Shown here: piece after piece, positions 15,538-22,712 of the stretch
How positions within the stretch are numbered: the stretch's first letter is position 1
Layout: the number at the start of each line of letters is the position of its first letter
From: Negativicutes bacterium
GTDB taxonomy: Bacteria; Bacillota_C; Negativicutes; Acidaminococcales; Acidaminococcaceae
Assembly (NCBI GenBank): GCA_009930275.1
Contig: RZYP01000024.1
Location: 1-22,712, forward strand
DNA length: 22,712 nt
Reading direction: 5' to 3'
Notes under the pieces: generated by a model
Database searches by the model: none
What the model was told of the DNA's origin: nothing
What the model saw: only the letters and a program-made list of their open reading frames with translations
Made by a program: the position numbers and the translations under genes

Positions 15538-16680
15538 ATGTTTGGTAAAAAGAAGGTCATGGCCCTTGCACTTGCTGTCGCATCAGTGCTTGCTATTACC
15601 GGCTGCAGCGGCAAACAGGCGGCAGCGCCGGCTGAAACACTGGTAAAAACGATGCAGGTCATAAAACGTGATACGCCTGTTATTTATGAGTATTCGGGGT
15701 TTGTAGAAGCTCAGAATGAAGTGCAGATGAAAGCGCGTGTTACAGGGATGATTACCGAGAAATATGTCAATGGCGGAGATAAGGTTGAAAAGGGTCAGCT
15801 GATGTTCGTCATCGATCCGAGAAGCTATCAGGCAAGCTCTTGGAATTATCAGGCGCAAGTTGCGAGCGCACAGGCTGATCTTAGCCGCGTACGCCGCGAT
15901 GCGGAGCGCTATCAGAAATTATATGAACAAGGTGCTGTTTCTAAGCAAACCCTGGATAATACCATGGCTGAATTAGAACAAAGCGAAGCAAAGGTCGAAG
16001 CACAAAAGGCGCTTTTGGCATCGGCACAGGTGGACCTTGGTGAAACAAACGTTGTGGCGCCATTCAGCGGCAAAGTTTCCGCGAATGATTTAGCTGTGGG
16101 AACATTTGTCACAGCCGGTACGACAGTTTTGGCAACTATTTCCAACAGCGACCCGGTGCGCGTAAAATTCAGTCTTGCCGAAGCGGAGTATCTGAAGTTA
16201 ATGGGGGCAAAAACAGCTGATGGTACAGCACCACTGGAAAATTTGACGATTGTTCTCGCTGACGGCTCTACCTATCCTTTAAAAGGTAAGTTAACGCAAG
16301 TAGACCGCAGCATCAGCGAAGGCACAGGTACGTTAACTTTGAAAGCTGAATTCGACAATCCTGACAAGATATTGTTGCCGGGCATGTTTGCCCATTTGCA
16401 GGCTAACATCGGCACCAAAAAAGATGCTTTGCTCGTGCCGCAGCGTGCCGTAACCGAAATTATGTATAAGACTTTTGTTTATGTTGTCAACAGCGAAAAC
16501 AAAGTCGAAATGAAAGAAGTTAAACTTGGCGCCCGCGTTGGCAGGTTGTGGGTTGTTGAGAGCGGTCTTGACGGCACAGAAACCGTCATCGTAGAAGGTA
16601 TCCAGAAGGTTAAGAAGGGTTCTGCGGTTAAGGCAGAGACTATGACTGAACAGGATCTCGATACATCTACAACGAAATAA
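15538..16680 (+). CDS. RND efflux pump periplasmic adaptor (AcrA/MexA-like lipoprotein)
   Basis: Membrane fusion protein that links the inner-membrane RND pump to an outer-membrane TolC-like channel. The 380 residues begin with a signal ending in the lipobox AITGC (lipidated Cys23). Then come the lipoyl half with VQMKARVTGMITEKYVNGGDKVEKGQ, an alpha-helical hairpin rich in Gln, Ala and Glu (about 105-170), the second lipoyl half TNVVAPFSGKVSANDLAVG, a beta-barrel domain and the membrane-proximal domain near TLTLKAEFDNPDKILLPGMFA. It follows a strong GGAGGAGG site. The gap to the pump gene is 17 bases, so the two are co-transcribed. No outer-membrane channel gene is in the window; one must be encoded elsewhere. 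Confidence 0.94.
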   Translation: MFGKKKVMALALAVASVLAITGCSGKQAAAPAETLVKTMQVIKRDTPVIYEYSGFVEAQNEVQMKARVTGMITEKYVNGGDKVEKGQLMFVIDPRSYQASSWNYQAQVASAQADLSRVRRDAERYQKLYEQGAVSKQTLDNTMAELEQSEAKVEAQKALLASAQVDLGETNVVAPFSGKVSANDLAVGTFVTAGTTVLATISNSDPVRVKFSLAEAEYLKLMGAKTADGTAPLENLTIVLADGSTYPLKGKLTQVDRSISEGTGTLTLKAEFDNPDKILLPGMFAHLQANIGTKKDALLVPQRAVTEIMYKTFVYVVNSENKVEMKEVKLGARVGRLWVVESGLDGTETVIVEGIQKVKKGSAVKAETMTEQDLDTSTTK

Positions 16681-16697
16681 CAAGGAGGTAAAAACCA

Positions 16698-19600
16698 ATG
16701 GCACGTTTTTTTATAGACCGTCCGGTCTTTGCAATAGTGCTGGCAATTCTTATCACCTTGTTGGGAACCATAGCCGGGTTTAATCTGCCAATAGCGCAGT
16801 ATCCTAATATCACCAAACCGCAGATTACGGTTTCTACCAATTATGTCGGTGCGGATTCGAAAACGGTTGAGCAAGCAGTTGCCCAGGCTATAGAGCAAAA
16901 GGTTAACGGTGTAGAGAATATGCTCGATATGCGTTCAACCAGTACTAATAATGGCGGTTATACTCTCGATGTTTATTTTAATCTTGATAAAAACGCTGAT
17001 ATTGCTGCTGTTGAAGTACAGAATCGTGTAGATCAGGCGAAGGCTTCCATGCCTGAAGAAGTTACCAGTTACGGTATAACTACGACGAAGAAAGCAGCAC
17101 AGACAATCATGTACTTTGCACTGCATTCGCCGGAAAAGACCTATGATTCCATGTTTTTGAAATCTTATGCCATGACGAATTTTCTGGACGCGGTCAAGAG
17201 AGTAAAAGGTGTTTCCACCGTTGATTCTTTTGGTCCGGAGTATTCTATGCGCATTTGGCTGCAACCTGACAAGATGGCTCAGCTCGGTGTTACAGCAAGT
17301 GATGTTTCTTCAGCTTTGGCGACGCAAAACATTCAGGCACCTGTTGGTTCAATCGGCTCCAGGCCGACTGCGGTTGAACAGGAATTTCAATATTCTGCCA
17401 GTGCCCAAGGCCGTTTAACGACAGAAGAAGAATTCGGTAACATCATAGTTCGTTCTTCCAATGGTCAGAATCTGAAGCTGAAGGATATTGCAACGATTGG
17501 GCAGGGCTCGCGTAGCGATGCCATTGTAAGCCGGCTTAATGGCGGCGACTCCGTTGTCTTCCCTGTTTATCTGACCAGTGATGCAAACGCGCTGGAGACA
17601 GTTGCCAATATCAAGGAAGTTTTAAAGGATGCTGAAACTCGTTTTCCTCCTGGCATGGAGCTGACTATGGTTCAGGATAATACGACTTATATCGTTGAAT
17701 CACTGACTAAAGTCGCCCATACCTTCTTTGAAGCATTATTATTGGTTTTGTTTGTTGTTTACATTTTTCTTGGCAGCTGGCGGGCTACTCTTATTCCAAT
17801 GCTTGCCGTGCCTGTATCCTTGGTTGGTACGTTTGGCGCCTTTGTATTTTTAGGGTTTACCATCAACACGATCAGCATGTTCGCCATGATTTTGGCTATC
17901 GGCCTTGTTGTCGATGATGCCATCGTAGTTGTTGAGGCAGTTGAACACCATATCCAGGAAACAGGGCTTTCACCAAAAGAAGCTACTTACAGGGCTATGA
18001 AAGAAGTTTCCGGTCCGGTTGTGGCCATTGCCTTTATCCTGGCATCTGTCTTCATTCCGGTTGCTTTCCTTGGTGGTACGGTTGGCCAGCTTTATAAACA
18101 GTTTGCTTTAACAATTTCTGTGTCGATGGCGCTTTCGGCTTTGGTTGCTTTATCATTGACACCGGCATTGTGCGCTTTAGTTTTGCAACCACGCACAGCT
18201 GAAACAGCACCAAAAGGTTTTATCGGCAAGATTGTCGACGGGTTTAATGCTTGGTATGCCAATGTGCTTTCAAGATACACGGTTAATGTTGAAAAAGCTA
18301 TCAGACATACTAAGATTGTTGTTGCCGGTATGGCAGTTATGGTTATTGTTATCGGTGTTATGGCAAAAACGCTTCCGTCAGGTTTTGTTCCTGATGAGGA
18401 TCAGGGTGCCTGCATCGTTGCCTTTAATTTGCCGGAAGCGGCTTCGAGCAATCGTGGTATCCAGGCAATGCTGAAGGCTGGCGGTCAGGTGGAAAAATTA
18501 CCTGGCGTCAAGTCAGTAATAGAAGTTTCCGGCATGGATATTCTTACTAATGCGCCAAAAGCCAGCGCAGGTCTTTTGGTTGCTGCCATGGAAGATTTTG
18601 ACAAACGTGATGTTGACGTACAATCTACCATCAAAAAGATATACGGTATTGGTGCAGGTATGCCGGAAATGAGCATGATGGCCTTCAATATGCCTGCTTT
18701 GCCTGGAGCCTCCAGCACAGGTGCCTTAGGTATGTATTTAATGAATTTGGGCGGCGATTCTACCGACCAAATGAATACACTGGCGCAGACTTTTCTGCAA
18801 AAGGCTAACCAACGTCCGGAAATACGAGTTGCGTATACTACTTTTAACACGAATACACCTTCTTATAAATTTACTGTTGATCGCGAAAAGTCAGAATCTC
18901 TGGGCGTACCCGTTTCCAGCGTCTACACCGCGCTGCAAACTTTCCTTGGCGGTGCTGAAATAAACGATTTTAACCGTTTTGGGCGTACCTGGAAAGTCGT
19001 TATGCAGGCTGACGCTAAATACAGGACTGATGTTGATGCTATGCGTCTTTTCTATGTGCGCAGCAGCAATGGCACAATGGTACCTTTAAATACATTAGTG
19101 AAATATGAGAAGGCCAATACAGTGCCTTCTATTACCAGGTTTAACGGCGCCAGCGCTATGAAGATTGCCGGCGATGCTGCCCCTGGTTACAGTACCGGTC
19201 AGGCAATGAAAGCTCTGGAAGAGGTTGCGGCAGAAGTACTGCCTTCTACCTATACTTACGAATGGGTTGACCAAAGCCGCGACCAGATTGAATCCGGTGA
19301 TAGTTCTACGAAAGTTTTTGTCATTTCCTTGATCTTCGTTTTCCTCTGCCTCGCGGCTTTGTACGAAAGCTGGTCTGTGCCTTTGGCCGTTCTGCTTTCT
19401 GTACCGTCTGCAATCTTTGGCTGCTTCCTTGTGCAGTACGCACGTGGTTTGCAAAACGATGTTTATATGCAGATTGGCTTGATTACGCTGATAGGATTAG
19501 CTGCGAAGAACGCCATTTTGATTGTCGAATATGCCAAGATGAATATGGAAAAAGGAGAGCCTGTGGTTAAAGCAGCGATTGATGCTGCTAAACTTCGTCT

Positions 19601-19814
19601 GCGTCCGATATTGATGACTTCTTTTGCCTTCATTTTAGGATGTCTGCCGCTTGCTATTGCGACCGGTCCTGGAGCCGGAGCACGTGTTTCCATGGGTAAT
19701 GCCGTTGTCGGTGGTATGACAATAGCTACTCTTTTAGGTATTTTTATTATACCGGTCCTCTTTGTTTTCATTGAAAATTTGTTCAGCAAAAAACAGGGAA
19801 AAGAAGAAAAATAA
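16698..19814 (+). CDS. RND multidrug efflux pump, HAE1 family (AcrB/MexB-like)
   Basis: Inner-membrane proton-driven pump that exports hydrophobic drugs, dyes or detergents from the periplasm and outer leaflet. The 1038 residues are full length for the family. The start ARFFIDRPVFAIVLAILITL is the classic first helix, and the porter segment QNRVDQAKASMPEEV is present. The proton-relay residues are intact: Asp406-Asp407 in GLVVDDAIVVVEAVEHH (AcrB 407/408) and Lys937 in GLAAKNAILIVEYAK (AcrB 940). Two large periplasmic loops flank the repeated six-helix halves. An ideal AAGGAGGT site precedes the ATG. It should work as a homotrimer with the adaptor encoded just upstream. A perfect terminator follows. 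Confidence 0.96.
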   Translation: MARFFIDRPVFAIVLAILITLLGTIAGFNLPIAQYPNITKPQITVSTNYVGADSKTVEQAVAQAIEQKVNGVENMLDMRSTSTNNGGYTLDVYFNLDKNADIAAVEVQNRVDQAKASMPEEVTSYGITTTKKAAQTIMYFALHSPEKTYDSMFLKSYAMTNFLDAVKRVKGVSTVDSFGPEYSMRIWLQPDKMAQLGVTASDVSSALATQNIQAPVGSIGSRPTAVEQEFQYSASAQGRLTTEEEFGNIIVRSSNGQNLKLKDIATIGQGSRSDAIVSRLNGGDSVVFPVYLTSDANALETVANIKEVLKDAETRFPPGMELTMVQDNTTYIVESLTKVAHTFFEALLLVLFVVYIFLGSWRATLIPMLAVPVSLVGTFGAFVFLGFTINTISMFAMILAIGLVVDDAIVVVEAVEHHIQETGLSPKEATYRAMKEVSGPVVAIAFILASVFIPVAFLGGTVGQLYKQFALTISVSMALSALVALSLTPALCALVLQPRTAETAPKGFIGKIVDGFNAWYANVLSRYTVNVEKAIRHTKIVVAGMAVMVIVIGVMAKTLPSGFVPDEDQGACIVAFNLPEAASSNRGIQAMLKAGGQVEKLPGVKSVIEVSGMDILTNAPKASAGLLVAAMEDFDKRDVDVQSTIKKIYGIGAGMPEMSMMAFNMPALPGASSTGALGMYLMNLGGDSTDQMNTLAQTFLQKANQRPEIRVAYTTFNTNTPSYKFTVDREKSESLGVPVSSVYTALQTFLGGAEINDFNRFGRTWKVVMQADAKYRTDVDAMRLFYVRSSNGTMVPLNTLVKYEKANTVPSITRFNGASAMKIAGDAAPGYSTGQAMKALEEVAAEVLPSTYTYEWVDQSRDQIESGDSSTKVFVISLIFVFLCLAALYESWSVPLAVLLSVPSAIFGCFLVQYARGLQNDVYMQIGLITLIGLAAKNAILIVEYAKMNMEKGEPVVKAAIDAAKLRLRPILMTSFAFILGCLPLAIATGPGAGARVSMGNAVVGGMTIATLLGIFIIPVLFVFIENLFSKKQGKEEK

Positions 19815-19830
19815 TTGTAAAAAAGCCAGT

Positions 19831-19866
19831 ATAGTGCTCCACCTATAGGTGGAGCACTATTTTTTT
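19831..19866 (+). terminator. Intrinsic terminator of the RND operon
   Basis: ATAGTGCTCCACC (19831-19843) pairs perfectly over 13 bp with GGTGGAGCACTAT (19848-19860) around a TATA loop, followed by six T bases. It begins 16 bases after the pump stop codon. An A run upstream (19819-19824) makes it partly usable on the minus strand too. Confidence 0.93.
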
Positions 19867-19931
19867 GCAGGAATTTAGATGTTTTTGTCGTAATTACTAA
19901 ATATTCGTTTTGCGTAAAAGGAGAATAAAGA

Positions 19932-21662
19932 GTGAAAAAAAATCTGATTGGCCGCGTTTTCGTGCAGCATGTCTGGCAATTGACTAAAAGTTACTGGCAA
20001 TCGGAGGAAAAGAAGAGAGCTTACTTTTTGTTAGGCGCCATCATTGCCCTTACTCTGGCGCACGTCTATGTTCTGGTACTTCTTAACCACTGGAATAATG
20101 CCTTTTACACCGCATTGCAGGATTATGAGACTGAGAAGATATTTAGCGAATTATTTCATTTCTCTTGGCTTGCCGCAATCTATATCATAGTTGCGGTATA
20201 TGCTTTTTATCTGCAGCAAATTTTAGCTCTCGGCTGGCGAAGCTGGCTGACGAATTCTTATCTTGATGAATGGCTGAATAACAAGACGTACTATCGTCTG
20301 CAAATGTTTGGTACGGCGACAGACAACCCGGATCAGCGTATCAGCGAAGATGTGAAGATGTTCGTAGAAATGACCTTGCAGTTTACCATAGGTCTTCTGA
20401 AAGCTTTTTGTACGCTCGTGTCCTTCGTTGTTATTCTCTGGAATCTTTCGGGACCGCTTGAATTTGCCTTGCTGGGCCAGCAGGTCCATATCTCCGGGTA
20501 TCTTGTGTGGGTAGCGCTTGTCTATTCGGTAATCGGAACCTGGGTAACGCACAAGGTCGGGCAAAAGTTAGTGAATCTTAACTTTGTGCAGCAGCGCTAT
20601 GAGGCAGATTTTCGTTTCAGCATGATGAGGCTGCGTGAAAATGCTGAGAGCGTGGCCTTTTACGAGGGAGAAAAGCAGGAAAACAGTGTTTTCAAGAAAA
20701 GATTCAATTTGCTTTTGGAAAACTTCTGGAAAATAGTGCAGAAACAAAAACAGCTTGTCTGGCTGAATTCAGGTTACTCTCAGATAGCTATAATTTTTCC
20801 TTTTGTAGTCTGCATTCCGAGATACCTCAGCCGCCAGATAACGCTGGGCGGACTTATGCAGATTGCGACGGCTTTTGGACGTGTCCAGGACTCCTTGTCT
20901 TATTTTGTTGACATGTATTCCTCCCTTGCTCAATGGCAGTCTGTCGTTAGCCGCTTGATTGGTTTTGGCTTACATATGACAGAGGTGGAAAGCGAGCGTC
21001 CTCAGATCAATCTCAACAGGATCAAAACGCTTGACAACAAGGTGAGAGTCAGAGGAATGGATCTGGAACTTCCGACCGGCGATTCGCTGCTGAGGAATGT
21101 TAATTTCGAGCTGAAACCTGGCGCCAATGTTTTAGTTAAGGGGACAAGCGGCACCGGTAAAAGCACCCTCTTAAGGGCAATAGCAGGAATATGGCCATAT
21201 GTAAAAGGTGAAATCGAGCTGCCGGAACAGGAGAGGATTATGTTTATTCCTCAAAAACCTTACCTGCCGCTTGGAACTTTGCGGGAAGCTTTGCTTTATC
21301 CGGGAACCAGCCGGAAAACGGACGAAGAACTGGTGTCTCTTATGAGCCTCTGCCAAATTGATTCCTTGGCCGGCAGTTTGGACGTCGAAGCTGACTGGTC
21401 GCATGTCTTATCTGTGGGCGAGCAGCAGCGACTGGCATTTGTTCGGACTATGGCTTATGAGCCTGACTGGCTGTTCCTTGATGAAGCGACATCAGCTTTG
21501 GATGAAACAACAGAAGAAATAATGTACAGCTTGCTGGCAGAAAGGCTGCCGGGAACGACGGTTGTCAGTGTTGGTCATCGCAGCACCTTGAATAAATTCC
21601 ATACTTTGGAAATTATACTGGACAAAAGAACCTGCTCAGCAGTTCTGCAAAAAATAAACTGA
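19932..21662 (+). CDS. SbmA/BacA-type ABC transporter, fused permease and ATPase (YddA-like)
   Basis: One-piece half-transporter of COG4178, expected to dimerise in the inner membrane. The 576 residues have an N-terminal SbmA/BacA-like membrane domain: membrane segments near 33-53 and 80-98 and others up to about 310, with LNHWNNAFYTALQ and the NPDQRISEDVKMF segment typical of the family. The ATPase domain has Walker A GTSGTGKST (404-412), PQKPYLPLGTLREALLYP, the signature LSVGEQQRLAFVRT and Walker B DWLFLDEATSALD (about residues 512-524). Relatives move vitamin B12, bleomycin or antimicrobial peptides, some as exporters; direction here cannot be told. The start is GTG, with AAAAGGAG 8 bases upstream. 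It lies between the RND terminator and FprA, 24 bases from the latter. Confidence 0.92.
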   Translation: MKKNLIGRVFVQHVWQLTKSYWQSEEKKRAYFLLGAIIALTLAHVYVLVLLNHWNNAFYTALQDYETEKIFSELFHFSWLAAIYIIVAVYAFYLQQILALGWRSWLTNSYLDEWLNNKTYYRLQMFGTATDNPDQRISEDVKMFVEMTLQFTIGLLKAFCTLVSFVVILWNLSGPLEFALLGQQVHISGYLVWVALVYSVIGTWVTHKVGQKLVNLNFVQQRYEADFRFSMMRLRENAESVAFYEGEKQENSVFKKRFNLLLENFWKIVQKQKQLVWLNSGYSQIAIIFPFVVCIPRYLSRQITLGGLMQIATAFGRVQDSLSYFVDMYSSLAQWQSVVSRLIGFGLHMTEVESERPQINLNRIKTLDNKVRVRGMDLELPTGDSLLRNVNFELKPGANVLVKGTSGTGKSTLLRAIAGIWPYVKGEIELPEQERIMFIPQKPYLPLGTLREALLYPGTSRKTDEELVSLMSLCQIDSLAGSLDVEADWSHVLSVGEQQRLAFVRTMAYEPDWLFLDEATSALDETTEEIMYSLLAERLPGTTVVSVGHRSTLNKFHTLEIILDKRTCSAVLQKIN

Positions 21663-21686
21663 CAGAATATATTTTAAGGGGGAATT

Positions 21687-22712
21687 ATGTTGAAACCGTT
21701 GACGATAGCAGAAAATATTTATGATGTAGGCATTATTGACTGGACAACGAGAGACTTTCATGGCTATGTCACTCCGCGCGGAGTGACATATAATTCGTAT
21801 CTTATAGTGGATGAAAAAATATGTTTGATTGATGCGGTCAAGGCACCTTTTGCAGATGAATATCTGAAAAAGATATCTGAGGTTGTTGACCTTGCCGATA
21901 TCGATTATGTTATTGTTAACCATGTGGAACCCGATCACTCCGGTGCGTTGCCGAAATTGGCAGAAGCTGCTCCGAATGCTGTCTTTTTTATCACACAACA
22001 AGGTAAGAACGAGGCGATTCAGCACTACGGCGATATATTTAATTTCGTTGTCGTGAAGGAGGGCGATGTGCTTTCTTTGGGAAAACGCGAACTGCAGTTC
22101 TTGCCGCTGCCAATGCTGCATTGGCCTGATTCTATGGCTACCTACCTGAAAGAGGACCAGATTTTATTTTCCAACGATGCCTTTGGTCAGCATTATTGTA
22201 CCAGCCAACGATTTGATGACGAAGTGGACACGGCAATTTTATTTTTTGAAGCGCAAAAATATTTTGCCAACATTCTTTATCCTTATGCCAAGCTGGTTGA
22301 GAAGGCCGTGCAAAAAGTTGGTTCCTTGCCAGTAAAAATGATTGCGCCCAGTCATGGCGTTATCTGGCGGTCGTATATTGATAAAATAATCAACAAGTAT
22401 AGCGGCTGGGGTGCCGGTGAAAAGAGCGATATGCTGCTGATTGTTTACGAAACCATGTGGGGAGGTACTGAAGCTGTTGCCAGAGCGATGGCAGCGGGGG
22501 CGTCACACGCCGGCATCCCTGTTAAGTTATTCAGGCTTAATAGTTCCGATAACAGCCAGATTGTGGCAGAAATTTTGGAAGCTGGCGGCATTCTTTTCGG
22601 CTCGCCTACACTAAATTACGGCATGATGCCGGCTATGGGGGGACTATTGACTTATCTCAAGGGTTTGAAGCCGGGCAAAAAACAGGCCGCAGCCTTCGGG
22701 ACTTATGGCTGG
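21687..22712 (+). CDS. A-type flavoprotein FprA (flavodiiron oxygen/NO reductase), 3' end cut off
   Basis: Flavodiiron proteins reduce oxygen to water or nitric oxide to nitrous oxide and protect anaerobes. The window holds 342 codons of a protein that is usually about 400. The N-terminal metallo-beta-lactamase-like domain keeps the diiron ligands: His79-x-Glu81-x-Asp83-His84 in NHVEPDHSG, His145 in MLHWPDSM, Asp164 in SNDAFGQH and His223 in APSHGVIW. The flavodoxin domain starts near residue 248 with LLIVYETMWGGTEAVARAM (FMN phosphate loop) and continues to the window edge with GSPTLNYGMMPAMG. An AAGGGGGA site precedes the ATG. It follows the ABC exporter gene by 24 bases and may be co-transcribed. 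A long palindrome lies within its early codons. Confidence 0.95.
   Translation, partial: MLKPLTIAENIYDVGIIDWTTRDFHGYVTPRGVTYNSYLIVDEKICLIDAVKAPFADEYLKKISEVVDLADIDYVIVNHVEPDHSGALPKLAEAAPNAVFFITQQGKNEAIQHYGDIFNFVVVKEGDVLSLGKRELQFLPLPMLHWPDSMATYLKEDQILFSNDAFGQHYCTSQRFDDEVDTAILFFEAQKYFANILYPYAKLVEKAVQKVGSLPVKMIAPSHGVIWRSYIDKIINKYSGWGAGEKSDMLLIVYETMWGGTEAVARAMAAGASHAGIPVKLFRLNSSDNSQIVAEILEAGGILFGSPTLNYGMMPAMGGLLTYLKGLKPGKKQAAAFGTYGW
21765..21790. repeat. 26-bp perfect palindrome inside the FprA gene
   Basis: Thirteen bases, TATGTCACTCCGC, are followed immediately by their exact reverse complement, with no spacer. The next bases outward do not pair. It lies over codons 27-35 of the flavoprotein gene (reading Y-V-T-P-R-G-V-T-Y), about 80 bases after the start codon. 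In RNA it could fold into an 11-bp stem with a four-base loop. The amino acids fit the family there, so the palindrome is compatible with a working gene. Confidence 0.85.

Noticed and set aside
1..22712. tRNA, rRNA, CRISPR array, insertion sequence or phage genes
   Set aside because: No cloverleaf, spaced direct repeats, transposase motifs or long terminal inverted repeats were seen when reading both strands; all space is filled by housekeeping and transport genes with gaps under 300 bases.

Overview
The window is chromosomal DNA of about mid-40s percent G+C, apparently from an anaerobic diderm Firmicute of the class Negativicutes (an Acidaminococcaceae or Veillonellaceae-like gut organism; the genus is a guess). 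The Bacillus-type Fe-S PurF, strong AGGAGG ribosome binding sites and Clostridia-like protein sequences point to Firmicutes. A complete RND efflux pair (lipid-anchored adaptor plus inner-membrane pump) implies an outer membrane. I see no tRNA, rRNA, CRISPR, insertion sequence or phage gene.

Positions 1-5113 hold the 3' part of a purine biosynthesis operon, purF-purM-purN-purH-purD, tightly spaced and ending in a weak hairpin. Its purH encodes only the IMP cyclohydrolase domain, so the AICAR formyltransferase step must be encoded elsewhere. A separate promoter then drives guaB (5215-6726), an IMP dehydrogenase of the unusual type known from the protozoan Tritrichomonas foetus. This places IMP formation next to its oxidation towards GMP.

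Positions 6759-9361 carry a polar amino acid ABC importer: lipoprotein receptor, permease and ATPase. It has a near-consensus promoter, a palindromic candidate operator, a strong hairpin between receptor and permease genes, and a textbook terminator. Next is a solitary exported DUF4127 protein (9395-10942). A shared bidirectional terminator separates it from a convergent minus-strand SsuABC/TauABC-type importer (13661 down to 11014), which also has a hairpin after its receptor gene.

From 13867 the plus strand resumes. An exported protein combines FG-GAP-like acidic repeats with an RsiV-like DUF3298 domain. It is followed by a leader full of perfect palindromes, then the RND adaptor and pump genes and a perfect terminator. 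After that come a one-piece YddA/SbmA-type ABC exporter and an A-type flavoprotein (FprA, oxygen or nitric oxide reductase) cut by the window end. The right half is therefore largely envelope transport and stress defence.

Most of the window is well-understood metabolism and transport. The items most worth a second look are the T. foetus-type IMP dehydrogenase, the one-domain PurH, the palindrome cluster before the RND operon, the FG-GAP/DUF3298 fusion, and a 26-bp perfect palindrome inside the FprA gene. I did not find a clearly new multi-gene system.
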